From: Ctena decussata
Taxonomy: Eukaryota > Mollusca > Bivalvia > Lucinida > Lucinidae
Direction of reading: 5' to 3'
DNA: 64,000 nucleotides
Assembly: GCA_963989385.1 (NCBI GenBank)
Contig: OZ022508.1
Span: 28,914,166-28,978,165, forward strand
Both the position numbers and the translations under genes were made by a program. Shown in pieces: positions 21,891 through 35,100 of the stretch. Numbering within the stretch: position 1 is the stretch's first letter; each line of letters opens with the position of its first letter. The notes beneath the pieces are model-generated. The model did not search any database, was not told the origin of the DNA, and worked only from the letters and a program-made list of their open reading frames with translations.

Positions 21891-22483
21891 TAAGATGCAT
21901 CTCGTAACACAAATCAAATAACTATGATTTGTGTAAAGAGAAGAGAATAATCCTCATTCAACAAAGGAAAATCAAAGTGACCAGCCATGTTTGAGCTCCA
22001 AAAACTGAATGAATGGGTATGTGCAAAGTCATCTGAACACAAATCATAAATGACAGCATGACACTCACTCTAGAAGCAGTATTCTAATTATGCTCCTCCT
22101 CTCCAAGCTAAATGACAGCACGACAAAAACTTGAAAAGCAGTATTCTGAAAAGTAGTCTGACCCATGTTCCTACTTCTGTATGTATTCTCTGCTCTTGAA
22201 GGAACTTTTTAAGATTTAAATTCTAATTAAGTCCCTCCTCCCTCCTCTCCAAGCTATTTTGGGACTGTCATGATATTGCATCATGTTTTGACGTTGCATC
22301 ATTACTATAATCAAAGTACATTGGAGAGTGGTCATTTTGAGATTTTTTTAATTTATCATTATTTTTTCTTTATTTTTATTTTTTTTTAAACACAAAATAT
22401 CTCTCAAATAAAGATTATCTGAAAGATGTTGGAAAACAGGGCAGACCAGGATCAGTTTATTATCTGGGGCAAACACTAAGCCG

Positions 22484-22592
22484 GTTAGAGGCTATGAAGA
22501 GAAATCTTCGCAATTAAGAACCTTCCGCTCGCTACGCTCGCTTCAGGTTCTTAATTGCGAAGATTTCTCTTCATAGCCTCTAACCTATACAT
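22484..22592. repeat. Strong 109 bp hairpin
   Basis: GGTTAGAGGCTATGAAGAGA and AATCTTCGCAATTAAGAACC are repeated as their exact complements around CTTCCGCTCGCTACGCTCGC. Arms are about 45 bp and virtually perfect, so this is a young insertion. Confidence 0.85.
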
Positions 22593-23427
22593 AAGAAAAC
22601 AGATACAGCTCAATACAAGCTTTAACACTAATGTTATATAAATTTCTAAGTCTGTGACCTTGCCCTTAGGTACTAATATGTGTCCAACCTGTAGTAATAC
22701 TAAGCACATCTGAACAAATTTCAATAGAAGCTGTCAAAAAGATAGAGCAAAAGCAAAATCTTGAAACAAAACTTTAAAACAACTGCTGTAGAAATTTCTA
22801 AGTCTGAGACCTTGACCTTAGGCCTGCAGAAGCATCAGGGTGGTGCAAACTGATCAGTATCCATCCTGTAGTACCAATAAGCACATATCAACAAGTTTGA
22901 GTAAAGACGTTCATGAAAACAGAGCAAAAGCAGAAACTTAACACAAAACTTTAATGCAACTGTTATATAAATCTCTAAGTCTGTGACCTTGACCTTTGGC
23001 CAGCAGCAGCATCAAGGTGATGCACACTGATCAGTATCAGTCCTGTAGTAGCACTAAGCACTTATGAACAAGCTCTGGATAACAGAACCAAAAGAAAAAA
23101 GCTTAATGCAAAACTTTAACGCAAATTTTATAAGAATTTCTAAGTCTGTGACCTTGACCTTTGGCCAGCAGCAGCATCAAGGTGATGCATACTGATCAGT
23201 ATCCATCCTGTAGTAACACTAAGCACCTATGAACAAGCTCTGGATAACAGAAGCAAAAGAAAAAAACTTAACGCAAAACTTTAATGCAAATGTTATAAGA
23301 ATTTCTAAGTCTGTGACCTTGACCTTTGGCCAGCAGCAGCATCAAGGTGATGCATACTGATCTGTATACATCCTGTAGTAACACTAAGAACTTATGAACA
23401 AGCTCTGGATAACAGAAGCAAAAGAAA

Positions 23428-24571
23428 CAAGAGCTGTCGCCTGACAGCATAGCTCGCCTGAATAGGTGCTTGCCCATCACACAGTCACTATGGTGGTGTG
23501 GACTGCTATGCATAAAACTTCAGGCAAGCATGTCCATAATGACAACACATTTATAAACAAAAGCTATCTCAGAAATGTCTTGAAATAAAATTAAAATAAG
23601 AAAAAAATACATGAAATTTCAAAGTTCATGAGCTTGAGGTCAAAGAACTAAGGGGGTAGGGAGAGGAGTGGGGTAGGGGTGGGGGGAGGCTGGGATGTAT
23701 CAAACCTTGAACCACTATCTAACATCAGTCCAAGTACATGTATATAAGTATCAACTGAGTCCATTGTGGCACTGTGAAATTATGTCTTCATAAATATAAA
23801 ACTTCAACCAAAATTCAAAGTCAATAACCTTGACTTCAAGGTCATCCAGTGGGGTAAGTATATAGTGTTTTGTAAAAACTCAAAAAAGTGTCTAACATCA
23901 GTTCAAGTTCAAGTGTAAACTAAGTCTCTGCCAAGCATTATGAATCAGTATGCAATTAGAAAACTTTAATAAAGACCGATTTCCTAAGTCCCTGACCTTG
24001 ACATGAAGGTCACTGAGCGGGGTTGGGGTAGTACTGTGTAAAACTTTGGACCAATATCTAACTACAGTGCAAATATAAAAAGAATTCATCTATGGGTTCA
24101 TGAGATATGTGTCTTTAAAAAACTTTAACCAAAACATTGAAAAAATAAAAAGATAATTTTCTAAGTCCATGACCCTGACATCAAGGTCACTGAGTGGGGT
24201 GGGGGTAGTACCCTGGAAAACTTTGGACCAATATCTAACTACAGTACAAGTATCAAAGGAATCCATCCATGGGTTAAGGAGATATTGGGCTTTATAAAAC
24301 TTTAACCCAAACATCCAGTTAAAAAAACTCCCAATTTTCAAAGTCCATGACCTTGACATCAAGGTCACGGAGTGGGGTGGGGGTGGTACCCTGTTAAACT
24401 TTGGACCAATATCTAACTACAGTGCAAGTATCAAAAGAATCCATACATGGGTTAAAAAGATATAGGTCATTAAAAAACTTTAACCAAAACATCCAATCCG
24501 GACGCCGACGCGGACGCCGACGCCAGGGTGACAACAATAGCTCTTCCTGAACTTTCGTTCAGGCGAGCTAA
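23428..24571 (+). mobile_element. Element C nested inside element B
   Basis: The head has hairpin GCTGTC-GCCT-GACAGC (23433-23448) followed by ATAGCTCGCCTGAA. The core is four units of ~180 bp with TTTCTAAGTCCATGACC, TTGACATCAAGGTCA, TGGGGTGGGGGTAGTACCC and ACCAATATCTAACTACAGT. The 3' end is hairpin CCTGAA-CTTTCG-TTCAGG (24546-24563), CGAG, then CTAA, again Helitron-like. The flanks rejoin into an unbroken element B unit (...GCAAAAGAAA / AAACCTAACACAAAAC...). Minus-strand frames repeated in each unit are not genes. Confidence 0.8.
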
Positions 24572-24690
24572 AAAACCTAACACAAAACTTTAACGCAAAT
24601 GTTAACTTACGTACAGACGAACGGACAGACGGACGGACGGAAAGACAAAAACTATATACCCCTCGACATACTTCGTATGCCGGGGGTATA

Positions 24691-25180
24691 ATGAAGGCGC
24701 TAGAGCGATGACAAAGTTTTCTTAAAATAGCCACTGTGACCTTGACCTTGACCTCAGAATGCTGAAATGCGAACTTGTCCAAGATATTGTAATACCAATC
24801 ACTTGTGTGAAATTAAATCGAATTTGGTCCATAAATGAAGGCGCTAATGCAATGACAATGTTTTTTCTGAAAATAGCCACTGTGACCTTGACCTTGACCC
24901 CAGAACGCTGAAATGCAAACTTGTCTAAGATATTGCCATACTTATCACTTGTGTGAAGTTAAATCGAAATCGGTCAACAAATGAAGGCGCTAGAGTGATA
25001 AAGTTTTTCTAAAAATAGCCACTGTGACCTTGACCTTGACCCCATCATGCTGAAATGCAAACTCATTCGAGGTAATGTCATACCCAATATTTGTGTGAAC
25101 TTATATCAAAATTATATAATAAATGAGGTAGCTAGAGCGATGACAAAAGGTGAACATACCTGCATACATACAAACGTACA
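24691..25180 (+). repeat. Family A core-repeat array (right part) and tail
   Basis: Continues the array broken at 20997 with three to four ~145 bp units, then GTGAACATACCTGCATACAT-type sequence. Interval 25181-25997 holds the LIN9 3' UTR region, a TATTTAATAGG-centred inverted repeat near 25845-25905 and no other feature. Confidence 0.75.
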
Positions 25181-25997
25181 TATGGGACAGACCCATTGTG
25201 TTTTAGCATATTTATTTACGAAAGAAACTAACAGTAAATAATGTATTTTGGTCATGCTTTTGATGGGTCAGTATTAGTCCTGTCGCCGAAATATACTGCA
25301 GTCAGCAGTTCCACCTACTGTCAGAAAAGTTCCAGTTGAAGTTTATTTCATAAATGTGGGGTGCCATCAGATAATACTGTTGTTCTCCTATTGAATTTAG
25401 ATTTTTATATAGAATAAACACAAAAATATTATGCCAACAGAGGCTGGAATACATGCACTCATAATTTGGAGTTTTTCAATGCTAATATCCTCTGACGCTA
25501 AAAGCCGCCAATAAGGCTTTTGTTAGTCAGAGAAGGCTCGGATAAATTAACTTGTAGAGGTGAGAATTTCCCATCACTCTGTCTAAAACTGTCCATCTTT
25601 AAAATTTTCAAGACATCTGCTCAATTATTTTCTGTTTTAGACTTTTAATAGTCATAAGAGTTCGTATTTTCAGAGTTGATCTTTTTAGAACAGTCACTGT
25701 ACTATTCATACATTTAAAGTATATGGGTACACGTCCATGCTTTCCCACCATTTTTACAAGGAGAAACAACATGTGTGACAATCTGTTTGCTTCTGTGGAT
25801 AAGGTAGCCCTTCCATAAGGGGAATCTACTCTTAAAGAAAGAATCAAATTCTTTCCTTTAAAAGTTGACCCCTATTTAATAGGGAAGCAAAAGAAAAATG
25901 TAGGAGTTGCTTCCCCTGAAAGTGTACCAATTCACTTTACATGTGTCACCTGGACCCCTTTGTAACGCTATGCACTAAAGTCTTTCATTTTCTTATT

Positions 25998-26100
25998 TCA
26001 TACAGAAAAGTTCGTGCTTGAGAAGGCATGAAGATTTCCCATCTGACTCAGGCCACTCTGTATGTGGTTGATGTGAATCTCAACGTTGTTTTTGAAAGAG
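25998..26100 (-). CDS. lin9: LIN9 exon 16, C-terminus and stop, residues 486-519
   Basis: 103 nt including TGA (25998-26000). Encodes NSFKNNVEIHINHIQSGLSQ and MGNLHAFSSTNFSV, the near-invariant LIN9 C-terminus (HVAHIQSGLSQMGNLHAF). Acceptor ATGTATTTTCAG. Confidence 0.95.
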
Positions 26101-29100
26101 CTGAAAATACATGTAGAACAATGTGTTAACACTATAAATAGCACCAAGAACAAAAAAAGGCCCAGAGGTTATAAAACTTGAGTACATTCTCAAACTCAAA
26201 ATAAAGCACACTGATTGGCTGCTTCCGAGCACATGCTCAGAAGCAGCCAATCAGTGTGCTTTATTTTGAGTTTGAGATTATTCTCAAGTTTTATAACCTC
26301 GTACCCTGATGAGGCAGCTCATAATGAGCTGCCTCATCTGGGTCTACAGTGTTTGCCAGCTAATATTTGAATCAGTATGATATAGTTTGGACGAAACATT
26401 CTAAAAAATTTGCAGGCGTACATTTTGGTATCTGCATTTTGGCACTTTAAGAGTTAATATTGGGCAACAAAATTAATAATTCTATAGCAAAGGTGGGAAG
26501 GTATTTCAGAAAAAAAAATTCTTTCCAGGAAACAAAAATTATGAAACCATGGAACTATGGTAATTCAGTTACATGTAATAAGAATTCAGAAGAATGCTTA
26601 GTCTCTCTTGTCTGCAGATTGTCACAGAGCTAAACCTGAAAACTCAAAAGTTTATGCCACCAAAAAAGCAATATTTATGTCTCACATTCTTCTGGCTGCA
26701 AGATAGATAAGAACTCCTTGGGACTAGAAATTTGATTTCAACCCTATTTTCTTAGAGCAATTCTAATTTTCCCCAACACTGTAACTGCGAAAATTAAAAA
26801 TCACGAAAATTAATGCTTCTATTTTGGCCCAAATACTGCAAAAATTTTGAACTAGCGAAAATTACCACCTATATTGTACACAGGAGAACTAAAATCGTAA
26901 CACACTCATGTTATACTTACTTAATATTGTTTGCATCTAAACTTTCTTTAATTTCACTCATGGCATCTTGTAACGATTTATACTCAAAGGAATTTAATTC
27001 ATTTTCTGAGAATGTCTGAAAAATAAAGAACTACCAACATAACCATAGGTGGTTCTCCTCCTACTGGTATTTGTAACTGACTTCTTTTTAATTTGGATAC
27101 GTCCATTTGTCAGTTTAAGGACCATTTGAGCCGAGACCAACAAAACAAACAAAGTAGCATGTGCGCCCAGTGAAGACTAAGCTCAGCCTCGGCATCTGCC
27201 CTGTCTGATCAGTAATCACTGTGCTTTTAAAGGGTAGCTAAGGGTCTAAGCTACCTCCTTTTCAACAAGACTCTGATCAGACTGGGCGAATGTCCAGGCT
27301 GATCTGAGTCTTTGAGTGGGGCACATACAACTTCATTGGTTTTGTCTTGTTGCAGCTCATTTGATGAAACTGTCAGCGTTATTGCAAATGGTAGGACTAT
27401 TTCCAGTCCCTCCCTTGCTACTCAGATTGCTCCTGATCAGTGTCAACTTGTCCTTCAAACAGCATCCACCAGCAACATTATAAGCATCACTGGATGACAA
27501 TATGAGCTTGTTTTAAGCTTTGGATAATTAAAGTATCCTAATGTTTCCTGTAAAAAAAAGCTTTATATAAAAATATATATTCCATATTTCGAGAAAATCT
27601 ATGCCTTCCTTAAACAAGCAGAAAACATTAAATTACATTCACATGCTGTAGAAGTTTATGATTGAAATTTACATTAATCATATATATGAGCGGCAACATG
27701 ACAAAACCAACAAAGTGGCATGACCACCATGCAAAGACTCAGCTCCGCCTGGGCATCTGGGCTGATCTGAGTCTTCACTGTGCACACATAGCGCTCTGTT
27801 GTGTTATTGTTCAACGTCCACGGTAAACAGTTATGGTCATGTCGGGACAGTCAGTTAACCTAACCACACTATTCCTGGGCAGGCTTAGACCTCCTAAGCG
27901 GTTAACCAGTACTAAGTGCACTTACTTTCACCAGTAACTGACAACTGCCCTTCTTGAATCAGCGAAAGGAGAAATGGGAGTAAGTGGCCGGACCGGGTAT
28001 CGAACCCAGGACCTCTGGCTTATAAGTCAGGCGCCCTACCGATTGTGCTACTGGGTCCGGCCATAGCACTCTGTTTTCTGCTGTTGCGCCTCATCCAGTT
28101 TCATATTTCACCTGAAGAGTAACATCCAGCAAGCAGGGAGATAAATACTTCTTTACATGGATTATCTTTCCTGAATGTACATGTAAGCTCAATAGCATTC
28201 CTTCTAAAGACTGCTGCCATAGCCATTTAAGTTTCCCTGACCAATAACAAAAGTTCCCTGACATTTCCCTGATTTAGACAAAAGATTTTTTTCTCTGTGT
28301 AAAATCTATATTGTGAGAAGGTGAGACTCTGACAGTGCTAATGTGAAAATTACATTTATTTAAATATTTACTCAAATCTTGGGACACCTAAAAATCATTA
28401 ATTTTCCATTTGGGACAAATGGAAAATTAATGGTTTTAGGTGTCCCAATACTTAAGCACATTAGGGCAGTCCCACATAGCTGTGGTCAAAAGCAAGAAAT
28501 TATCCCTACCCGAATCTGTAGCATCAGTGAGGTTAATTTTTCTATCAAGGTCATCATAGAGTCGTTCTTTGGGATCTTATTGGCAAACATATTCTGAAAT
28601 ACAAAAACTCTATAAAAGCTCAGAAACAGAAAATATACAAATCAAAAGCTATCCCATTTTGCTACTCACCCCTTTTGGAGAAGCAATTCAATCTCCAGGA
28701 AAGCAACTATATTTATGATCCCATACATGTATAAACTATATTAACTATAATCATACAGAAGGCTCAGTGAATTTATTTATTAAGACATCCTTGAAAGCGT
28801 GAAACCTGGCATTCTGTGATCTTACAGTTTTCTAGTTTCCTCTGGGTTCCCTTCCAACCAAATATGGTTAGAGTTCAGGATACCACAGAACTACTGGGTG
28901 CCTGGACAATGCAGGGGTATGTCTCTTACTTGCCACCCTTGCAGCCCTGGTTCAGTTTCCTGGCATCAACATGTGGCAGGGTGGTGGTCACCCATTCAGG
29001 TTGGTCATTTTCTCTAGGTTCTGTGCCGGGCCGGGTAGCGCAATCGGTAGGGCACCTGACTCGTAAGTCAGAGGTCCTGGGTTCGAATCCCGGTCTGGCC

Positions 29101-32100
29101 ACATACTTTCGTTTCTCCTTCCGCTGATTCAAGAAGGGCAGTTGTCAGTTACTGGCGAAAGTATGTGCACTTAGTACTGGTTAACCGCTTAGAAGGTCTA
29201 AGCCTGCCCAGGAATAGTGTGGTTAGGTTAACTGACCGTCCCGACATGACCTTAGTTGTTTACCGTGGACGTTAAGCATCAAATCAACCAACCAAATCTA
29301 GGTTCTGTGGTTTCCTCAAGAAACCCCTATCATACACTAATATTTTCGATTTCATGTCACTATTCTTTATGAGACGCTTCAGAGTATCAGATTTTGAAAC
29401 AATGTTACAAAAGGTACATGCATGGACTCATTCAAATAAACATGATGATCTAGCAAAAAGATACATGTATTGTAGAATCTTGAAATTCAAAGTCAAAGGA
29501 ACCAGCCATTTTTGGTGTGAGTTTTAGGGACTTTGAATTGTTGGGTTAAAATGTGTACATTTCCTATGACAATGACTTAATGAACAGCACTATGGACTGT
29601 TAGAGTCTGAATTTTCAAGATTCTACTGTAACAGAATCAGCTGCAACATAAGAAATCCAACAAAGTGGTTGTGGGACCAGCACAGACTTAGATTAGCCTG
29701 GGCATCCACCCCCTCTGATCAGAGTCTTCACTGTCTGCATGGAGACAGCTGAGGCCCTTAGCTACCCTTTAAGCAGGGTGTGCGTTGCAGGCGAAGTTGG
29801 GCGATAACTTCGCCTTGGGGCTCATAACTTTGCCCTAGGTTTCCCGAAAAGCGAAGTTCGAGTCGCCCTGTTTTTCTGGGTCGTAAGATCAATAATTCGT
29901 CAAAATGACTGGCGCCAGTATATCAAATTTCAACGCCAATTAACAAAGCCCCCTTTCATTTACCAGCGTTAATCCCATCACCGACCCTGATTGAGCTTTG
30001 ATCTCGATAGGTGTTGCCGACATCAAGTCGGTAAAATTAACACCACGGCAAAGCCAACGGTAGTACAGTTAATCCACTAAGTGACGAGCGAAAGAGCTTT
30101 GATCCCGCTACATTTTGCCGACTTAATCTATCCATCTGCTTTAGCGGCAGGTGTAAAGCGCATTCTGATCATGGTCTTTATTGATTTCTTACGTTATGGT
30201 AGAAATTTTCCTATCTTTCAACTAGCGCGATAACGAGCAGAGCAGATACCACTTGACAGTTCTCACTTAGGCAGGCTTACGAAGTCCGTCGTATTCTTCG
30301 AAGTTCAGAATGATAATGCTGGCCGTGTAGACAAGTGCAGGACAGCGCATCAGGTTATGATCTACATCGTTCATAGAATTTTGTGATTGCAAAAGTTCTT
30401 CGGACAGTGTAGCCCCGACGCTGGGCTGCACTATTCGCAAATGCATTACCCGAGACTTACTCATTCCCGTCGAATCGCTGTCACATATTCAATATCGTTT
30501 TGGGGATTAACCGGCATATGAACAATCTCAAGTCTCAAAAAAAAAAAAAAAATTGCAAAAATTGGCGACCAGTGCGAGTTATGCATTTTGATCAATGCAA
30601 ACGCGATTACCGTGCGTAAAACCAGTAGTGCAATGGTTAAAGACGGTAACCATTGCACTTTAATAGGTCAGACACGTTTGTTTAATCCCACTTGTTGATT
30701 TCAGCTTCAGATCAAAGGAGCCGCCGTCTGACACGTGCAACTCAATGTGTCAGATTGAACCGAGAGACGGGACAAGGTATCTTAACCCAGACATACGCTG
30801 ATAGCAACGACTCGTATCAGCCTGCGCAATATTGTAATGCGATTGGTGTTTCCTGTCCGCTAATAAGGTCTTTGTGATATGAGCGTCACCGTTACCCAAG
30901 AAAAGCGAATGCTTTCGAAGAAGTCTGCACTCTTCGCATGTTCCATAAGATACATTTTATGTGGTGCGGGTCATGAGTTCCCCGGACTTCCCATGCAGCG
31001 ACTGTCCGCTGTGAGTTAAAATATTTTCTTTGTGTCGGGTAAAATAAGACCTTACGCCATCTGAAACTGAAGTTAATCAGAGTCTTCCTTTATAGATTGT
31101 TCATCGAGTTAGCTTTCATCAGACTTTGGGAGTGCGCATGCTAATCTGCGTCGTATGCATAAGTACCTTTTTTAAAAGTAGCCTTCGAAGTGGTGAGATC
31201 GCATCCACGAGTTTGGCATTGTGGGTGTGCAAACGTAAACCAGCCTGCGCAGTCTTGTCCTAATGGTCAGATTTTGTTTCAATATACAGCCAGTTGTCTC
31301 GGAACGAGACTGCGCTATGTACGGTGCTGGTGTAAAATTTACTTCGGCATTGAGCCGACGACCGAAATCGCGACTTCTGATCAAAGTTTTTCCGTACAAA
31401 CAAGCTCTGGACCGTGCGGAAGTTATATAATAGAGGAACAAGACTCGGATAAGCCTGCGTATCCGCGCTGTCAGAATCTTGTCTGTTCGCATCAATTAAG
31501 TATGGATTCTGAGAAATATATAGCCAAGGCGTTGACTCTGAAGTCTCTATAAATGCGCAAGCTTTCTGAGACTTCATTGGTACATTCTCAGTGTCGCAAC
31601 ATCCAGACTTCAAAAACACCGCTAGACAAGTGGCACGTGCAGATTTGTACTGGTGTGTCACGGGGAAAGATACTGGGTGCATATGCAAAGAGAACTGACA
31701 TAGATCAGCCTGCAAGTCTCCGCAGGCTTATCGGAGTCTTTTATGTTCGCATCTAACGTACATGAAATCTGACGGAATCGCATAACGGTCAGTATGCGCA
31801 GATCTGCATCTTTATCTATAATTGGGCAGGGGAAAAAGAAGTTAACAAGGTCATAACTTTCGTTTTTAACTATGACAGGACATGAAAAAAAATCATGAAT
31901 TTCTCGAGTCGCCTTGTTTCTTGAGAAGTCGCTTAGCTTTGGCAGGACGGCGAAGTTATTTCGCCCGATTTTTTGGGCCCAGCGCACACCCTGCTTTAAG
32001 TGCTTAGTAAAGAGTCTGATCAGACTTGATGGATGCCCAGCCTTATTGGAGTCTGTCCTGGGCGCACATCCACTTTGCTGGTTTTCTCCTGTAGCAGTCA

Positions 32101-35100
32101 AACCTGATTTGACACTATGTATCATATCTTGAGGATGTTGTTAAGTCTGGTGATGACACAGAACAGCAAATCAATGTGGTGCAAGGAGCCAGATAGATTA
32201 CTGTGATTCAAAACATGTTAGGTTCGTTAAGGGCTCCCAATGTATGTTTTTATGAAGATATTGTGAAGAATTATCCCTTCTTATTACCAGATAATCAGCA
32301 TCCATACCTTACTGACTTTGTTTACAAGAGCTTCTCCTTCTTCATCACATCTCTGCCTTATCTCTGATGGCTGATCTATTGGTTTGAGTCCTTGTTCTGG
32401 TGCTATCTGTCAAAGTTATACCAAAATATTACTGTATTAATCCTCAATATTTTTGCAGTAATGGCTATTAAGCAAAGAGTGTGCAAAAAGATCAGGGCCA
32501 AGATCTTCAAAGCACCTTCAGTTTAATAAAGTTGTTAGTCAACAATTTGATAAGTCCTCTACCTAATCCACATAAATATTTTCACCTAATCCACATAACT
32601 ATTTTCTGTTGAAAAATGTGAGCTTTTGCACTCATAAGCTCCTCACATTTTTTCATCCCCCAAAAAGGCAGATTTTTTTCCCAAAGAATATGTTTGAAAA
32701 ATTTAATTGTAACATCTCTTTAATATGTTTGAAAAATTTCAATTTGACATCTCTTTAACTACGGATTTCATTAATTTTGAATAACCAGCCTTATCTGGAT
32801 TATATGCTGTTTGCCAACAGTTTTATACATAGATGATGGATGACTTGCAAATTTGTCCTTTTCAACAGTATTTCAGTTAGGATGATGGAAGGGTGATAAT
32901 GAAAGGCTGTGTGCAATGGATCCCAGTTTATGTTTGAAAAGATTCTCGCCTCAAGCAGGAATTGAACCCTGGACCCCTAGATCAGCAAGCCAGCGCTTAA
33001 CTTAATGAGCTGCTGGGGCTCCTCAGTTTTATACAATAAAATTCTTAAGCAAGCAGAGAGATAGGTCTGTGCAATCAGTGCAGACCCAGACCAGACATGA
33101 TGTACTACAGAAATGGCATGTGACATTGTGTTCTTTTAAAGTATGCATGTTTAAAAAGAGAGGGATGCGGATAGAACTTATTTAAATTCAGTACAGTTTA
33201 TTGAAATGACTTGCGCTGCGACATGACAAAACCTGTACACCCAGTCAAGACTCAGATCAGCCTGGGCATCCGCCCAGTCTGATCAGAGTCTTCGCTGTGC
33301 ACTTAAAAGTGTACCTAAGAGTCTAAGCTACCGCCATGCCAACAGCGAAGACTGATTTAATCAGACTGGGCAGATGCCAAGGTTAAGCTGAGTCTTCCCT
33401 GGGCATACATGCCACTTTGTTGGTTTTGCCGTGTCACAGCTCACTTGTTGTTATGAGGGTCCAATGTATAGGAAAGTCTGGTAAATTCGGACAGCGGGTA
33501 AATTCGGATGGTGACATTGTTTCCTTAATATGTCAGTTGTTTTGGAATTCAAACAAAATTAATTGGGCAAACAGTGGAAATCCTGATGGGACGGCTCATC
33601 ATGAGCCGTCTCATCTGGATTTTCACTGTTTGCAATGGTATGTCCGAATTTACCCGCTGTCCGAAGTTACCCGACTCCACTTTACCACAAATGAAAATGA
33701 AGATTATACCTCTTGACAGTATTGTTGAACTCCTATCAAATATTCATTTAAATCTTTATTGAGATTATCTAACTCCAGCACTATGTTGGCATATTTCTTT
33801 TGAAACTCTGGGGTAATAGGCTGCTGATAAGACTTCTGAAATTATACAAATATTGATTTATGAACTGTCAAAACACAGTGGTCAATTTTGAGGATAAATT
33901 CTAGATAAGTTTTCTTATTTTTCAATAAAAAATGTTGTGATACCTAATTAGTACCATCCTGGTATGACCTTTCCAAATGAGGGTCACAGGAGAAATATAG
34001 AGAATTAACCCTAAATTGTCAGTTACCCCTTCTTATCTGGAGCACTGAAAAAAAGCTACATTTTGGGCAAAAAATTGTGCTGATTTTCTTAAAGCAATGA
34101 GCAATATCATGAAAGAAGGAATTTCTGAGTTGCTAGAGCAGGAAAGACTCCTCAGAGACCAACTGTCCAAAGAATTGTTAGCTCTAGATATTTGGGTTGT
34201 TTTGGAGAGGAAACCCCCATCTAAATGGCTGTTCCAGATTAAAGTTGGGCAGGACCGGAACTTTTTGTGAGGGGTACCACCAAGGAAATTTTAATTACCT
34301 TTCAATAAGAATTGATAGTATTTCTTTCTCTCCAGCCCCCACCACCAAAACTTTAATAAGTTTTCGGTCATGCCCAAGAATGTAATTGATGCTTCTCAAT
34401 AGTATCCCCAGCTGACATGACAGCTAAATAAGTCCAATGTGCATGAAAGGATAGTTGACAAAAAATCATAGACAGAGAAACATACAGTGTATTTCAAAAT
34501 GAAATGGCTCATGATGAACTATCTCATCTTAGATCTGGGCCCAGCTGTTCAAAGCATCTTTAGCTTAACAAAGTCGGTAGTCAAGGATTTGTCAAGTCTT
34601 ACAGTACTCACAAAATCAATTGAAGTAATATTTTTTGATGAAAAATTGTGAGAAGTTTATGCAATCCAAAAGCTTCTCACATTTTTTTAACAAAAATATT
34701 GTCATATGTGTGATATTAACATCTGAAATTGTTACATTTTGTTAACTAACGAAGTCGCTAGTTTTGATCAAACGGACCCTGTACTATTTTACAAAGATGT
34801 CCATCTGAAAAGGAGATGCCAATTTCGGTGATAGCTACCATAAAAATCCTAAGCATTGAGACTATAACAATCCATCATGAGTGGCCATGTAGGATAGGGA
34901 AATCTCACCCGAGGGGTCGGAATTTCAACCAGGGACGAGGCTTGCCGAGTCCCTGGTTGAAATTCCGACCCCGAGGGTGAGATTTGCCTATCCTACATGG
35001 ACTGGCTCATGATGGATTCTTTTTCTCCCACTGTTAGCGGATTTTAAACCTCAAGTCGGATTTGGCTTCAAAACAGGAAAATTCTAACTTTTTAACCAAT

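Larger units (their letters stand above)
20998..24690 (+). mobile_element. Element B inserted into the family A array
   Basis: The head has hairpin GTGAGC-AGGG-GCTCAC (21006-21021). The tail has a GGACAGACGGACGGACGG tract (about 24618-24640), AAAAACTATATACCCC and a terminal palindrome TATACCCC...CATAC-TTC-GTATG...GGGGGTATA (24655-24690). Core: five units of about 160 bp at 22620-23427 sharing CTAAGTCTGTGACCTTGACC, GCCAGCAGCAGCATCA and GAACAAGCTCTGGATAAC. Further insertions sit inside: M2 fragments 21555-21890, a hairpin at 22484-22590, and element C. Confidence 0.8.

Noticed and set aside
24090..24782. Minus-strand frames of 92-100 codons in elements C and B
   Set aside because: Same reason: tandem core repeats read as open frames.
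29059..29100. A functional tRNA gene (CGT-like anticodon) at the SINE head
   Set aside because: Six-base anticodon loop, SINE body directly attached, and target duplication flanking the whole unit; it is a SINE.
31172..32125. Frames of 107-155 codons as a transposase of the 2.2 kb element
   Set aside because: They overlap on opposite strands, extend past the element end, and show no DDE, zinc-finger or other motif.
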